DNA of 64,000 nucleotides from Parabacteroides sp. PM6-13 (lineage in GTDB: Bacteria > Bacteroidota > Bacteroidia > Bacteroidales > Tannerellaceae), in NCBI RefSeq assembly GCF_029892605.1, contig NZ_JARXWF010000010.1:124001-188000 (forward strand), given 5' to 3'. The notes beneath the pieces are model-generated. The model was not told the origin of the DNA. It saw only the letters and a program-made list of their open reading frames with translations, and did not search any database. The translations under genes and the position numbers were made by a program. Positions 24,902 through 33,953 of this stretch are shown here, one piece after another; within the stretch, counting starts at the first letter, position 1, and each line of letters begins with the position of its first letter.

Positions 24902-26374
24902 TTAGGGCTTCTCCGGCTTTTGCTCGTTTTCCTGAAAGGTCGGCAGCATATAGGCGCCTCCGGCATCCAATACCTTGCCCACGTTGTTGATCTCCAAGAA
25001 AGAGGTGCCCCCCCCTTCGCCGAAGCTGCCGCTGAGGTAGGCCACCATATTGTTGCGTGTGATCCGTCCACTCTTGATCAACTGCTCCAGGGCATCGAAG
25101 AAATACCCGCGTCGGCTGTCGTTCCAGGGCTGATGAACCGCCCATACCCCGTAAGAGAGGGAGAGGAAACGCATCACCTGCGGGTTGTAACAGATAGCGA
25201 AAACCGTAGAGGTGCCACGGAAGGCTGCCAGATAGCGTGCCGTACGACCGGAATGGCTGTCGGTGATAATCGCTTTCACATGTAGTTTGTTGGATGACTT
25301 CACCGCCTGCTTAGCCAGGAAAGAGGTCACATCCAGGTCGCTGGATATAGGCACGCGGATATCATTGCTTGCCATCTTGGTCTTCTCTGCCTCACGCGCC
25401 ACCTTGGTCATGGTCTGCACCGCTTCCAGCGGATACTTACCATAGGCCGTTTCGCCACTGAGCATCAGGGCATCGGTACGATAGTAGATAGCGTTGGCGA
25501 TGTCGGTCACCTCCGCGCGGGTGGGGCGTGGGTTGTTGATCATCGTATGGAGCATCTGTGTGGCTACGATCACCGGTTTTTTGGCTTCCACACACTTCTT
25601 GATCAATACGCGCTGGATGCCCGGAATCTTTTCGGCAGCCACCTCGATACCCAGGTCACCCCGGGCGATCATAATACCATATGCCACCTCCAGGATCTCG
25701 TCGATATTGTCGACACCCTCCTGATTCTCTATCTTAGCAATGATCTTGATCGGACTGTTGTATTCGTCTAAGATATGTTGTATCTCCAACACATCATGGC
25801 GTGAACGAACGAATGAGTGGGCAATGAAGTCCAATTCGTTCTCGATCGCCCAGCGGATATTCAACCGGTCTCTTTCCGTCAACGAAGGGAGATTAATACG
25901 TACGCCCGGCACATTGACGCTTTTACGGCTGTTCAGCGCGGCATCATTCAATACCTCGCACACCAGGTAGTTCTCTTTTTTGTCGATCACCTTCAGTTCC
26001 AGGTCGCCATCGTCGATCAGGATATCATCCCCTACATGTATGTCATTGACAAAATTCCGGTAGGTCACGCAAATACATTCGCGGGTCGTTTCGCCTTCCG
26101 GGTCGCCGGTGATATGAATGGTTTCCCCTGTCTTCAATGGGATCGGTTCTTTCAGGAAGGTAGTTCTCACTTCCGGTCCTTTGGTATCCATCAGGATACC
26201 GATGCGATCCGACACTTTGCGCGTATTGGTCACCACTTTCGTCAACCCTTCGGCCTGCATGTGCGCCGTATTCAAACGCACCACATTCATACCGGCTTTA
26301 TAAAGCGAATCTATAAAATCAACATCACAACGTTGATCTGAAATGGTAGCTACAATCTTTGTATGCTTCAACAT
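24902..26374 (-). CDS. pyk: Pyruvate kinase
   Basis: 490 aa. It makes pyruvate and ATP from phosphoenolpyruvate and ADP in glycolysis. Signatures are KIVATISDQRCD at the N-terminus, MDTKGPEVRT, the active-site block IKIIAKIENQEGVDNIDEIL and IMIARGDLGIEV, and VATQMLHTMINNPRPTRAEVTD. The C-terminal domain ends in a Pro/Glu/Lys tail. A short AT-rich leader holds two copies of ATTGATAATGGA at about 26388-26416. Confidence 0.96.
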   Translation of the reverse strand: MLKHTKIVATISDQRCDVDFIDSLYKAGMNVVRLNTAHMQAEGLTKVVTNTRKVSDRIGILMDTKGPEVRTTFLKEPIPLKTGETIHITGDPEGETTRECICVTYRNFVNDIHVGDDILIDDGDLELKVIDKKENYLVCEVLNDAALNSRKSVNVPGVRINLPSLTERDRLNIRWAIENELDFIAHSFVRSRHDVLEIQHILDEYNSPIKIIAKIENQEGVDNIDEILEVAYGIMIARGDLGIEVAAEKIPGIQRVLIKKCVEAKKPVIVATQMLHTMINNPRPTRAEVTDIANAIYYRTDALMLSGETAYGKYPLEAVQTMTKVAREAEKTKMASNDIRVPISSDLDVTSFLAKQAVKSSNKLHVKAIITDSHSGRTARYLAAFRGTSTVFAICYNPQVMRFLSLSYGVWAVHQPWNDSRRGYFFDALEQLIKSGRITRNNMVAYLSGSFGEGGGTSFLEINNVGKVLDAGGAYMLPTFQENEQKPEKP

Positions 26375-26507
26375 AATTATTCAAATTGATAATGGACAAT
26401 TGATAATGGATATCAGCAATTGTCAATAAATAAATATAAACCTATTTTAAACCTCTTTTTATCATATAAAGAAAGCTATCAAAGCCTTCAAGTATCCATT
26501 AGAGAAA

Positions 26508-26594
26508 AGCCCGAAAGGGCTGTTACATGGATAACCCCGGGTGTCAACCCGGGGTGGTTGTCTACCCCACCCAAAGCAACCCCGAAGCGGGTTG
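26508..26594. repeat. REP-like cluster of three palindromes
   Basis: Three hairpins in 87 bases: AGCCCGAAAGGGCT (26508-26521), ACCCCGGGTGTCAACCCGGGGT (26534-26555) and CAACCCCGAAGCGGGTTG (about 26577-26594). They lie between pyk and aroQ. A related GGGTTTCAACCCC and AAGCGGGTTAAAACC pair appears around 40028-40068, so this looks like a dispersed extragenic palindrome family. Confidence 0.6.
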
Positions 26595-26622
26595 AACCTA
26601 CTCTTAGGCTTTTAATACACCT

Positions 26623-27045
26623 TCATTTTACATTCAGCGCTTCCAGCGCCAATCGATACGAATCCATGCCGAATCCCAGGATCACCCCCCGGCAGGCAGC
26701 AGCCAACATCGACACATGGCGATAAGCCTCCCGCGCATGTACATTAGATATATGTACTTCAATGACCGGAGCCGGCACCGATTTGATCGCGTCATGCAGC
26801 GCAATGGAGGTATGCGTATAAGCGCCGGCATTCAGGATGATACCGTCGAAATCAAAACCTACCTCTTGTATTTTATCGATTAATTCGCCCTCTATATTGC
26901 TTTGGTAACTATGGATTTCGCATTGAGGATACGCATTGCGCAATATTGCCAGATAATCATCGAAAGACTGGTTTCCGTAGACATCGGGTTCGCGTTTGCC
27001 CAACAGATTAAGATTCGGGCCATTGATAATCTGAAACCTCTTCAT
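26623..27045 (-). CDS. aroQ: 3-dehydroquinate dehydratase, type II
   Basis: 140 aa from the ATG at 27045, starting MKRFQIINGPNLNLLGKREP; a longer start at 27108 adds 21 unrelated residues. It catalyses the third step of the shikimate pathway. The catalytic Tyr (DVYG), the flexible-loop Arg (GKREP), and the later blocks ILNAGAYTHTSIALHDAI, VEVHISNVHAREAYRH are all present. A leftward TACCTTTG box lies at 27098-27105. Confidence 0.95.
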   Translation of the reverse strand: MKRFQIINGPNLNLLGKREPDVYGNQSFDDYLAILRNAYPQCEIHSYQSNIEGELIDKIQEVGFDFDGIILNAGAYTHTSIALHDAIKSVPAPVIEVHISNVHAREAYRHVSMLAAACRGVILGFGMDSYRLALEALNVK

Positions 27046-27097
27046 ATTCTTATTTTTTTGTATCTTTACACAAGATAAGACGCCGTGAAATGTGCGG

Positions 27098-27128
27098 CAA
27101 AGGTACATATTTTATTTCACATCGTAAA
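27098..27128 (-). promoter_or_regulatory. Promoter of aroQ
   Basis: Leftward TACCTTTG (complement of 27098-27105) with a TTTA (complement of 27125-27128) 19 bases further upstream, one base off the -33 consensus. It lies just ahead of the divergent xerD start. Confidence 0.6.
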
Positions 27129-27132
27129 CAAG

Positions 27133-28041
27133 GTGAAGACATTACCGCAAGAGGATCAGATAATTCAAAAATACAACACCTACCTCAGGCTCGAGAAATC
27201 GCTCTCTCCCAACTCTGTCGACGCGTATATGACCGATTTGGAGAAGCTATTGGGTTTTGCCCGGGAGGAAAAAGTGAAGCTGTTGGAGATCAAATACAAC
27301 GATCTGCAACAGTTTGTCGCGCGCCTGCATGATATAGGTATTCACCCCCGTTCGCAAGCGCGTATCCTTTCCGGCGTACGTTCTTTTTATCATTTCCTAT
27401 TGCTCGAAGAATACCTGGAGAACGATCCGACGGAACTATTGGAATCGCCCAAGGTGGGCATGAAAATCCCGGAGGTATTGACGGAAAATGAGATCAACAG
27501 CCTGTTGGACACCATCGACCTCTCCTTGCCTGAAGGACAACGCAACCGGGCGATGCTGGAGGTGCTTTACAGTTGCGGACTGCGTGTTTCGGAACTGACC
27601 GGCCTGCGCTATGCCGATGTCTATTTCGAGGAGGGATTCATCAAAGTGGAAGGAAAGGGTAATAAACAACGGCTGGTACCCATTTCGGAGACCGCGTTGA
27701 AAGAGATCCGCAACTACCTGATCGATCGCCACGGCATCACCCCCAAGAAGGGACACGAAGACATTCTCTTCCTGAGCCGCCGGGGAACAGCCCTGTCGCG
27801 CATCATGATTTTCCACATCATCAAGCAGCAGGCAGAGATGGCTGGCATCCGTAAAAATGTAAGCCCACACACCTTCCGCCACTCCTTCGCCACCCACCTA
27901 CTGGAGGGAGGAGCCAACCTACGCGCCATCCAGGAGATGCTTGGCCATGAGAAAATAGAAACCACTGAAATCTACACCCATATCGACCGCGAATTCCTCC
28001 GCCGTGAGATCCTCGAACACCACCCCCGCAGCCGAAGATGA
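27133..28041 (+). CDS. xerD: Tyrosine recombinase XerD
   Basis: 302 aa from the GTG at 27133 (VKTLPQEDQIIQKY), chosen because the family length is about 300 and the upstream ATG at 27085 would run through the aroQ promoter; 27085 stays possible. XerD resolves chromosome dimers at dif with XerC. The N-terminal SAM-like domain (YLRLEKSLSPNSVDAYMTDL) is followed by catalytic residues: Arg in SCGLRVSELTGLRY, Lys in EGKGNKQRLVP, HTFRHSFATHLLEGG, MLGHEKIETTEIYTH. It belongs to the chromosome, not to the mobile element. Confidence 0.93.
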   Translation: MKTLPQEDQIIQKYNTYLRLEKSLSPNSVDAYMTDLEKLLGFAREEKVKLLEIKYNDLQQFVARLHDIGIHPRSQARILSGVRSFYHFLLLEEYLENDPTELLESPKVGMKIPEVLTENEINSLLDTIDLSLPEGQRNRAMLEVLYSCGLRVSELTGLRYADVYFEEGFIKVEGKGNKQRLVPISETALKEIRNYLIDRHGITPKKGHEDILFLSRRGTALSRIMIFHIIKQQAEMAGIRKNVSPHTFRHSFATHLLEGGANLRAIQEMLGHEKIETTEIYTHIDREFLRREILEHHPRSRR

Positions 28042-28061
28042 TAATTGACAAATTGTCAAAA

Positions 28062-28182
28062 TCGCCCGGCTATTTTTCCGAAAACGTAGGGGTATTTAAA
28101 ATTAGTCCCGCGAGTAACACTTTTTAACGTATCATATTGTAAAGCAAAATGCTGTTTTTGCTTACACTTTGTATTTTTAAAA
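28062..28182 (+). repeat. Dispersed ~120-bp repeat, copy 1
   Basis: Between xerD and the esterase gene. Bases 28084-28141 (58 bp, beginning ACGTAGGGGTATTTAAAATT) recur exactly, in reverse orientation, at 40368-40425. Similarity of about 85% continues on both sides over roughly 120 bp. It has no coding capacity. Confidence 0.85.
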
Positions 28183-28185
28183 TAA

Positions 28186-28193
28186 TACCTTTG
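28186..28193 (+). promoter_or_regulatory. -7 box of the CE7 esterase gene
   Basis: TACCTTTG, 34 bases before the ATG. TTTG sequences upstream are at spacings of 14 and 25 bases, neither ideal. The box lies just past the dispersed repeat, which therefore forms the upstream promoter region. Confidence 0.5.
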
Positions 28194-28226
28194 CATTTTA
28201 GTCATTTCTAACTAATTTATCTATTC

Positions 28227-29537
28227 ATGAGATCTCTATTTATTTCTATTCTTTCTTGTCTGTTTTCGCTATCTGTCATAGCACAAAACTATCCTCATCA
28301 AAGTAATCTGCTTTGGGTAACCACGCCCGACCATGCCGACTGGCTTTACAAAACGGGAGAAAAACCTGTTATAACCGTCGCTATTTACGAATATGGCATT
28401 TTACAGGATAACCTGGAAATTCGTTACGAGATTGGCCAGGACTGCCTTGATCCCGACAGCAAAGGAAGTGTGAAACTAAAAGGAGGCAAGGCCAATATTC
28501 CTTTAGGGACCATGAAAAAGCCCGGGTTTCGTGATTGTAACCTGAGCGTTACATTACAAGGAAAAACCTATAAGCATCATATTAAGGTAGGCTTTTCTCC
28601 TGAGAAAATTACGCCTTACACCCAAATGCCTGCCGATTTCGATGCCTTCTGGAAAAAAGCATTGGAAGAGCAGGCCAACTGCCCGATGACACCGGAGGTC
28701 TCTTTTGTGGAAGCCTATTCGTCGGATAAGGTCGATTGCTACCTGGTGAAATTGCCCTGCTATAAGCCGGGACACTTTGTGTATGGCTACCTGACTAAGC
28801 CCAAGAAGGCGGGAAAATACCCGGTTGTCGTGTCGCCTCCGGGAGCAGGTGTCAAACCGATGGACCCCATGAAAACGATCTTCTACGCCGAATCGGGCTG
28901 TATCCGTTTCGATATGGAAATCCATGGTATCAACCCGTCGCTCGACGCGGAGACCTATAAAGATATATCCCGCGCTTTTGGCGATCATCACGCCAATGGC
29001 TACCTGGCCAATGGCATCACCCACCGGGATACCTATTATATGCAAAAGGTCTATTTAGCATGTGTGCGGGCGGTCGACTATCTCTCCACCCTGCCCGAAT
29101 GGGATGGCAAGAACATGGTGACGCAAGGCGCAAGCCAGGGAGGCGCCTTAGCCTTGATTCTCACAGGGCTTGATTCGCGTATTACCGCATGTGTCGCCAA
29201 TCACCCGGCCCTTTCCGACATGGCAGCCTATGCCGAGCCGGGACGCACCGGAGGATATCCCCACTTTGGTCGGAAATACAAAGGCGTGGAATTGACTCCT
29301 CAGGTGATCGAGACACTCGCCTATTACGATGTGGTTAATTTCGCCCGCGGCATCCGCGTGCCCGTGTATATGACGTGGGGATACAACGACAATGTCTGCC
29401 CGCCAACCACCAGCTATGCCGTTTATAATCTGATTACCGCCCCCAAAGAGGCGTTGATCACACCGGTCAATGAACACTGGGTCTCGCTGGAGACACGTTA
29501 TGAGCAGTTGAGATGGATTCAGGCGCATTTGAAGTAA
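28227..29537 (+). CDS. Acetyl esterase of the CE7 (acetylxylan esterase/cephalosporin deacetylase) family
   Basis: 436 aa with an N-terminal signal peptide (ISILSCLFSLSVIA; no clear lipobox context, so probably periplasmic). Residues about 25-130 are an extra beta domain. The alpha/beta hydrolase domain follows: PADFDAFWKKAL at its start, nucleophile Ser in TQGASQGGAL, Asp in WGYNDNVCPPTT and His in VNEHWVS. CE7 enzymes remove acetyl groups from short xylo-oligosaccharides and similar sugars. No xylanase gene is nearby. Monocistronic. Confidence 0.87.
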   Translation: MRSLFISILSCLFSLSVIAQNYPHQSNLLWVTTPDHADWLYKTGEKPVITVAIYEYGILQDNLEIRYEIGQDCLDPDSKGSVKLKGGKANIPLGTMKKPGFRDCNLSVTLQGKTYKHHIKVGFSPEKITPYTQMPADFDAFWKKALEEQANCPMTPEVSFVEAYSSDKVDCYLVKLPCYKPGHFVYGYLTKPKKAGKYPVVVSPPGAGVKPMDPMKTIFYAESGCIRFDMEIHGINPSLDAETYKDISRAFGDHHANGYLANGITHRDTYYMQKVYLACVRAVDYLSTLPEWDGKNMVTQGASQGGALALILTGLDSRITACVANHPALSDMAAYAEPGRTGGYPHFGRKYKGVELTPQVIETLAYYDVVNFARGIRVPVYMTWGYNDNVCPPTTSYAVYNLITAPKEALITPVNEHWVSLETRYEQLRWIQAHLK

Positions 29538-29587
29538 GCTTTTTGGTCTATAACTGAAAGAAAACCAAAATAATCCTGCCTCAGGCG

Positions 29588-29618
29588 TTTGTATATTCAA
29601 AAAAAGCATTTATCTTTG
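29588..29618 (+). promoter_or_regulatory. Promoter of rpmH
   Basis: TTTG (29588-29591), 19 bases, TATCTTTG (29611-29618): a full consensus match 45 bases before the ATG. Confidence 0.85.
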
Positions 29619-29662
29619 CACCCCAAATCAGTTAAGATTATAATAATAAATCATATAGGAAA

Positions 29663-29815
29663 ATGAAAAGAACATTTCAGCCTTCGAACCGGAAAAGAAA
29701 AAACAAGCACGGCTTCCGTTCAAGAATGGCAACAGCAAATGGACGCCGCGTATTGGCTTCCCGTCGTGCAAAAGGAAGAGCTAAATTGACAGTATCTGAC
29801 GAATACAACGGATAA
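29663..29815 (+). CDS. rpmH: 50S ribosomal protein L34
   Basis: 50 aa, starting [18 protein letters not shown] and ending LTVSDEYNG. The hallmark [20 protein letters not shown] is complete. It is a small basic protein of the large subunit. In many bacteria rpmH sits beside rnpA; here it is 14 kb away, as in other Bacteroidales. It has a consensus promoter and a strong terminator. Confidence 0.97.
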   Translation: MKRTFQPSNRKRKNKHGFRSRMATANGRRVLASRRAKGRAKLTVSDEYNG

Positions 29816-29837
29816 TCGGTTCGATTTAAACGTATAT

Positions 29838-29878
29838 AAAGAAAGTAAAGGTTTTGCTAAAAAGCCTTTACTTTCTTT
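29838..29878 (+). terminator. Terminator of rpmH
   Basis: AAAGAAAGTAAAGG (29838-29851) pairs perfectly with CCTTTACTTTCTTT (29865-29878), 13-base loop, followed by a T-rich stretch (GTTTATGCGGCTTTTTTTCT). Confidence 0.85.
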
Positions 29879-29944
29879 GTTTATGCGGCTTTTTTTCTAC
29901 TTTTGAAGTCTCTATCTAATTAAACTGGCTAATACCGGACAAAC

Positions 29945-30571
29945 ATGAAGGACTTTCTGATAAAAATACTGAAGAATCCGTATGTAATAAACCTATTGTT
30001 GATGGTGGCGGTTTCCGGAGCCATCCTCTACGGTGTTCTCAAATGGCTTGATAATTACACGCACCATAATAAAGCGGTGGTTGTGCCCGATGTGAAAGGG
30101 CTTTCCATGGACGAGGCCGCGATCTTTATCCACAATAGTGGCCTGCGCTATAATGTGATCGACTCTGTTTTTTCAAAAGAGGTGTCTCCCGGTGCTATCG
30201 TGGAGATCAAACCGGCTACCGGATCGAAGGTGAAGGAGGGACGTATTCTTTTTATCACGATCAACGCCACAACGGCGCAGATGGCCGAGGTGCCGGAGGT
30301 GGAAGATCTCTCTTTCCGCCAGGCATACGCGATTTTGAAATCACGCGGATTTACAAATGTTGAAACAACCTATATTCCCGGTCCCTACAAAGATCTTGCT
30401 TTGGGTGTGGAGTCGCGCGGAAGGGTATTGCAGGCCGGCGAAAAGATACCATTGACAACTCCCCTTGTATTAAAGGTGAGCAGTGGTGAAATGGAGGCTG
30501 ACTCTTTGGCTGTCGAACAGCGAGAACCGGCCGTTGTCCCCCTCGATAGTGATGTTGAAAGTTGGTTTTAG
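29945..30571 (+). CDS. PASTA-domain membrane protein
   Basis: 208 aa. One transmembrane helix (about 14-34) and a periplasmic part with two PASTA domains (about 45-110, VVVPDVKGLSMDEAAIFIHN; about 115-185, AEVPEVEDLSFRQAYAILKS). PASTA domains bind muropeptides in kinases and PBPs; there is no kinase domain here. It is 3 bases upstream of rluD and with ddl downstream may link to peptidoglycan metabolism. Confidence 0.88.
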   Translation: MKDFLIKILKNPYVINLLLMVAVSGAILYGVLKWLDNYTHHNKAVVVPDVKGLSMDEAAIFIHNSGLRYNVIDSVFSKEVSPGAIVEIKPATGSKVKEGRILFITINATTAQMAEVPEVEDLSFRQAYAILKSRGFTNVETTYIPGPYKDLALGVESRGRVLQAGEKIPLTTPLVLKVSSGEMEADSLAVEQREPAVVPLDSDVESWF

Positions 30572-30574
30572 CCT

Positions 30575-31663
30575 ATGGACGACTATAATCTATATGATAT
30601 AGAAGACGAACCGGACGACTTGCTTCTGCCGGAAGAAGAACTTGAAACGCCTGAGATGTTTGAACACTTCCGCTTCACAGCGGACAGGGGGCAAGCACTG
30701 TTGCGTGTCGATAAATTCCTGGTCGACCGTATGATGGGGGCTACACGCAACCGGATTCAGTTGGCGGCCGATGCCGGTTGTATCCATGTGAATGGGAAGC
30801 CGGTGAAGAGCAACTACCGCGTGAAACCACTCGATGTGGTCACACTCGTACTCGATCGTCCCCGCCGGGAGCTGGAGATTATTCCTGAAAATATACCGCT
30901 TGATATTGTTTACGAAGACGAAGTCCTGATGGTGGTCAATAAGCCGGCAGGGCTTGTGGTGCATCCGGGGCATGGCAATTATACCGGTACGCTGGTGAAT
31001 GCGCTGGCGTGGTACTTGAAAGATGATCCGCTGTATAATCCGGCCGATCCGGGTGTGGGACTGGTGCATCGCATCGACAAGGATACCTCGGGGCTTTTGC
31101 TTATTGCCAAACGGCCGGAAGCGAAAAGTCATCTGAGCCTTCAGTTCTTCAACAAAACCACCCAGCGGAAATACCTGGCGTTGGCCTGGGGAAACATACG
31201 GGAAGAGGAAGGACGCATCGAAGGAAATATCGGACGCGATCCGCGCGACCGCATGCAGATGACCGTATTCCCCGAAGGCGATCATGGGAAAACTGCCGTG
31301 ACACACTACCGGGTGGTAGAGCGTCTGGGCTACACCACATTGGTGGAATGTCGCCTGGAGACAGGACGTACGCATCAGATCCGCGTGCACATGAAATATA
31401 TCGGACATACGCTCTTCAACGACGAACGTTACGGAGGGCATGAGATACTGAAAGGAACCACTTTCAATAAATACCGTCAGTTTGTACAGAATTGTTTTGC
31501 GACCTGCCCCCGGCAAGCCTTGCATGCGAAGACGTTGGGATTCGTGCATCCGGTGACCGGCGAAGAGATGTTTTTCGATTCGCCCCTGGCGGAAGATATG
31601 CAGCAACTGATCGACAAATGGCGGCGATATGCCCAGTCGAAAGAAGTGGATGAATTTGAATAA
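30575..31663 (+). CDS. rluD: RluA-family 23S rRNA pseudouridine synthase (RluD-type)
   Basis: 362 aa. An acidic N-terminal extension (about 1-30) precedes an S4 domain (about 40-100) and the catalytic domain with VVNKPAGLVVHPGHG and HRIDKDTSGLL, catalytic D168. It isomerises specific uridines, classically 1911/1915/1917 of helix 69. The Arg-Thr-His block GRTHQIRVHMKYIGH is intact. It lies in operon with the PASTA gene and ddl. Confidence 0.92.
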   Translation: MDDYNLYDIEDEPDDLLLPEEELETPEMFEHFRFTADRGQALLRVDKFLVDRMMGATRNRIQLAADAGCIHVNGKPVKSNYRVKPLDVVTLVLDRPRRELEIIPENIPLDIVYEDEVLMVVNKPAGLVVHPGHGNYTGTLVNALAWYLKDDPLYNPADPGVGLVHRIDKDTSGLLLIAKRPEAKSHLSLQFFNKTTQRKYLALAWGNIREEEGRIEGNIGRDPRDRMQMTVFPEGDHGKTAVTHYRVVERLGYTTLVECRLETGRTHQIRVHMKYIGHTLFNDERYGGHEILKGTTFNKYRQFVQNCFATCPRQALHAKTLGFVHPVTGEEMFFDSPLAEDMQQLIDKWRRYAQSKEVDEFE

Positions 31664-31678
31664 TGTGAAAACAAAGTG

Positions 31679-32659
31679 ATGAAAAAGAATATAGCGATCA
31701 TAGCAGGGGGAGATTCATCGGAAATCGTTGTTTCGCTGAAAAGCGCCGATGGGATTTACTCTTTTCTTGATAAAGAAAAATATAATGTATATATTGCCAT
31801 CATTAAGAAGGAGGGGTGGCAGGTGAAGCTGGCCAATGGCGAGATGACAACGCTCGACCGGAACGGTTTTTGTTTTGAAGAAAATGGAACCATCGTACAC
31901 ATTGACTTTGCTTACATCACGATTCATGGGACTCCCGGCGAGAATGGACTGTTACAGGGCTACCTGGAGATGATGCGTATCCCCTACTCCTGTTGCGGCG
32001 TGTTGGCGAGCGCGTTGACATTTAATAAATATATGTGCAACCAATACTTGCATAACTTTGGCGTACGAATCGCTCCTGCTATCCGCCTGATGAAAGGTGA
32101 AACGATCTCGGACGAGGCAGTATTGTCGGCCCTTGGCTTGCCGCTGTTTGTGAAACCAAACGACGGAGGCAGCAGCTTCGGGGTGACGAAGGTGAAAACC
32201 GAAGGAGAGATCCAAAAGGCGATCCAAAAGGCCTTTGCAGAAGGCAATGAAGTGATTATGGAAAGCTATGTGGAGGGCACGGAGGTGACCTGCGGTTGCT
32301 ACAAAACAAAAGGGAAAGAGGTTGTTTTCCCCCTGACGGAGGTGGTGACCGATAATGAATTTTTCGATTTCGATGCCAAATACAACGGGCAGGTAGATGA
32401 AATAACGCCGGCCCGCATTTCAGAGGAGCTGACACGTAAGATACAACAACAAACACTGAAGATCTATGATCTGTTGGGCGCCAAAGGGCTGATACGTGTC
32501 GATTATATCATTCCCCGGGAAGGGGAACCGGTGGTATTGGAAGTCAATACGACTCCCGGTATGACGCTGACCAGTTTTATCCCTCAGCAGGTGAAAGCCG
32601 CGGGACTGGACATACAAGATGTGTTAACGGAAATAATAGAAAACGAATTCAATAAGTGA
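31679..32659 (+). CDS. ddl: D-alanine--D-alanine ligase
   Basis: 326 aa from the ATG at 31679 (a GTG three bases earlier is also in frame). It joins two D-Ala for peptidoglycan using ATP. ATP-grasp signatures are KPNDGGSSFGVTKVKTE, EVTCGCYKTKG and PVVLEVNTTPGMT, and the N-terminal IAIIAGGDSSE is typical of the Bacteroidetes form. It is followed 7 bases later by the acyltransferase gene. Confidence 0.95.
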   Translation: MKKNIAIIAGGDSSEIVVSLKSADGIYSFLDKEKYNVYIAIIKKEGWQVKLANGEMTTLDRNGFCFEENGTIVHIDFAYITIHGTPGENGLLQGYLEMMRIPYSCCGVLASALTFNKYMCNQYLHNFGVRIAPAIRLMKGETISDEAVLSALGLPLFVKPNDGGSSFGVTKVKTEGEIQKAIQKAFAEGNEVIMESYVEGTEVTCGCYKTKGKEVVFPLTEVVTDNEFFDFDAKYNGQVDEITPARISEELTRKIQQQTLKIYDLLGAKGLIRVDYIIPREGEPVVLEVNTTPGMTLTSFIPQQVKAAGLDIQDVLTEIIENEFNK

Positions 32660-32666
32660 TGATATC

Positions 32667-33836
32667 ATGGATAAAAAAGAAGTAGATATTCATAAATTCG
32701 ATGATATTCGACCTTTTATCGACAGCGAGGTGAAAGATGCCATCGAGTCGTTGGTCAACAATGAAGACCTGATAGACGCTTTACGGTATATCGAGCCGAA
32801 TCTAAACAAGGAAGAATTGGTGAAGATGATGCGTTCCTGCCGTACGAAAGAGGAGTTCAAAACAACGCTTGCGTACGATGCAGTGATGACCATCGCCAAA
32901 AAGACAACCTTTTCACTTACCATCTCGGGAAGAAGCCGTTTGCCGGAAGGGAAACCTGCCTGTACGTTTATCTCTAATCACCGTGATATCGTACTCGATG
33001 CAGCGTTTCTGAATGTGATGCTCTACGAAGTAGGCTACGGGCTGACCCAGGTGGCTATTGGCGATAACCTGTTGATCAAACCCTGGATCGATACGGTTGT
33101 CCGTTTGAATAATGCCTTTATCGTGAAGCGCGGTGTTTCAGGCCGTCAGCAGCTCGAGGCAAGCATTCTTCTCTCCCAGTATATCCATCAAACTATCCAG
33201 GAGACTCATGAGTCGATCTGGATCGCACAGCGCGAAGGACGGGCAAAAGACTCCAACGATAAGACGCAGGCGAGTATCCTGAAGATGCTCAATATGGGTG
33301 GCGATACGAAGGATATCCTGACCAATCTGAAGAGCTTGAATATCGTGCCGGTAGCTATTTCCTACGAATTCGATCCCTGTGATTTCCTCAAAGCGCAGGA
33401 GTTTCAGCAGAAACGTGATAATCCGGAGTTTACAAAAAGTAAACGCGACGACCTGTTAGCCATGGAAACAGGCATATTGAATAATAAGGGACGGGTGCAT
33501 TTCACCATTTGTACCCCCATCAACCAGGCGTTGGAAAAGCTCGATCCGGAAATGGAAAAGACGGAATTATACACGACAGTAGCCAGCATTATCGACCGGG
33601 AAATCTACAAGCACTACCGCTTCTATCCATGCAATTATGTGGCCTATGATATGTTGAAGGGAACAAAACGTTTCAGTGAGATGTACGGCCTCAAAGACAA
33701 AAAACAATTCCAGGCCTACCTGCAAGGCCAGATCGAGAAGATCGTTATCCCCAATAAAGACGAAGACTTCCTAAAAACAAAGATACTCGAGATGTACAGC
33801 AATCCGCTGATCAATCATCTCTCTGTACAAGACTGA
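32667..33836 (+). CDS. Glycerophospholipid acyltransferase (PlsC/GPAT-like)
   Basis: 389 aa. The acyltransferase motif region is TFISNHRDIVLDAAF (His 105, Asp 111), with KRGVSGRQQLEASILL and WIAQREGRAKDSND as the later substrate-binding blocks. The His-Asp gap is one residue longer than the usual HX4D, which may be a feature of this Bacteroidetes subgroup. It probably acylates glycerol-3-phosphate or lyso-lipids at the inner membrane. The rest of the chain is soluble and helical. Confidence 0.82.
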   Translation: MDKKEVDIHKFDDIRPFIDSEVKDAIESLVNNEDLIDALRYIEPNLNKEELVKMMRSCRTKEEFKTTLAYDAVMTIAKKTTFSLTISGRSRLPEGKPACTFISNHRDIVLDAAFLNVMLYEVGYGLTQVAIGDNLLIKPWIDTVVRLNNAFIVKRGVSGRQQLEASILLSQYIHQTIQETHESIWIAQREGRAKDSNDKTQASILKMLNMGGDTKDILTNLKSLNIVPVAISYEFDPCDFLKAQEFQQKRDNPEFTKSKRDDLLAMETGILNNKGRVHFTICTPINQALEKLDPEMEKTELYTTVASIIDREIYKHYRFYPCNYVAYDMLKGTKRFSEMYGLKDKKQFQAYLQGQIEKIVIPNKDEDFLKTKILEMYSNPLINHLSVQD

Positions 33837-33953
33837 GAAGACCTTTCCCCTTCCCCCTTCCCCCTCTCCACAAGAGAGGGGAATAGTTTGTATTCTTCAA
33901 ATTGGAGAAAATGTGAAGGAGAAAGGAGAAGATGTGAAGATTGCGGGGAAGCA

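Noticed and set aside
27133-28041. XerD as a second mobile-element integrase
   Set aside because: Length, motifs and position between aroQ and an esterase fit the chromosomal XerD, with no att-like repeats near it.
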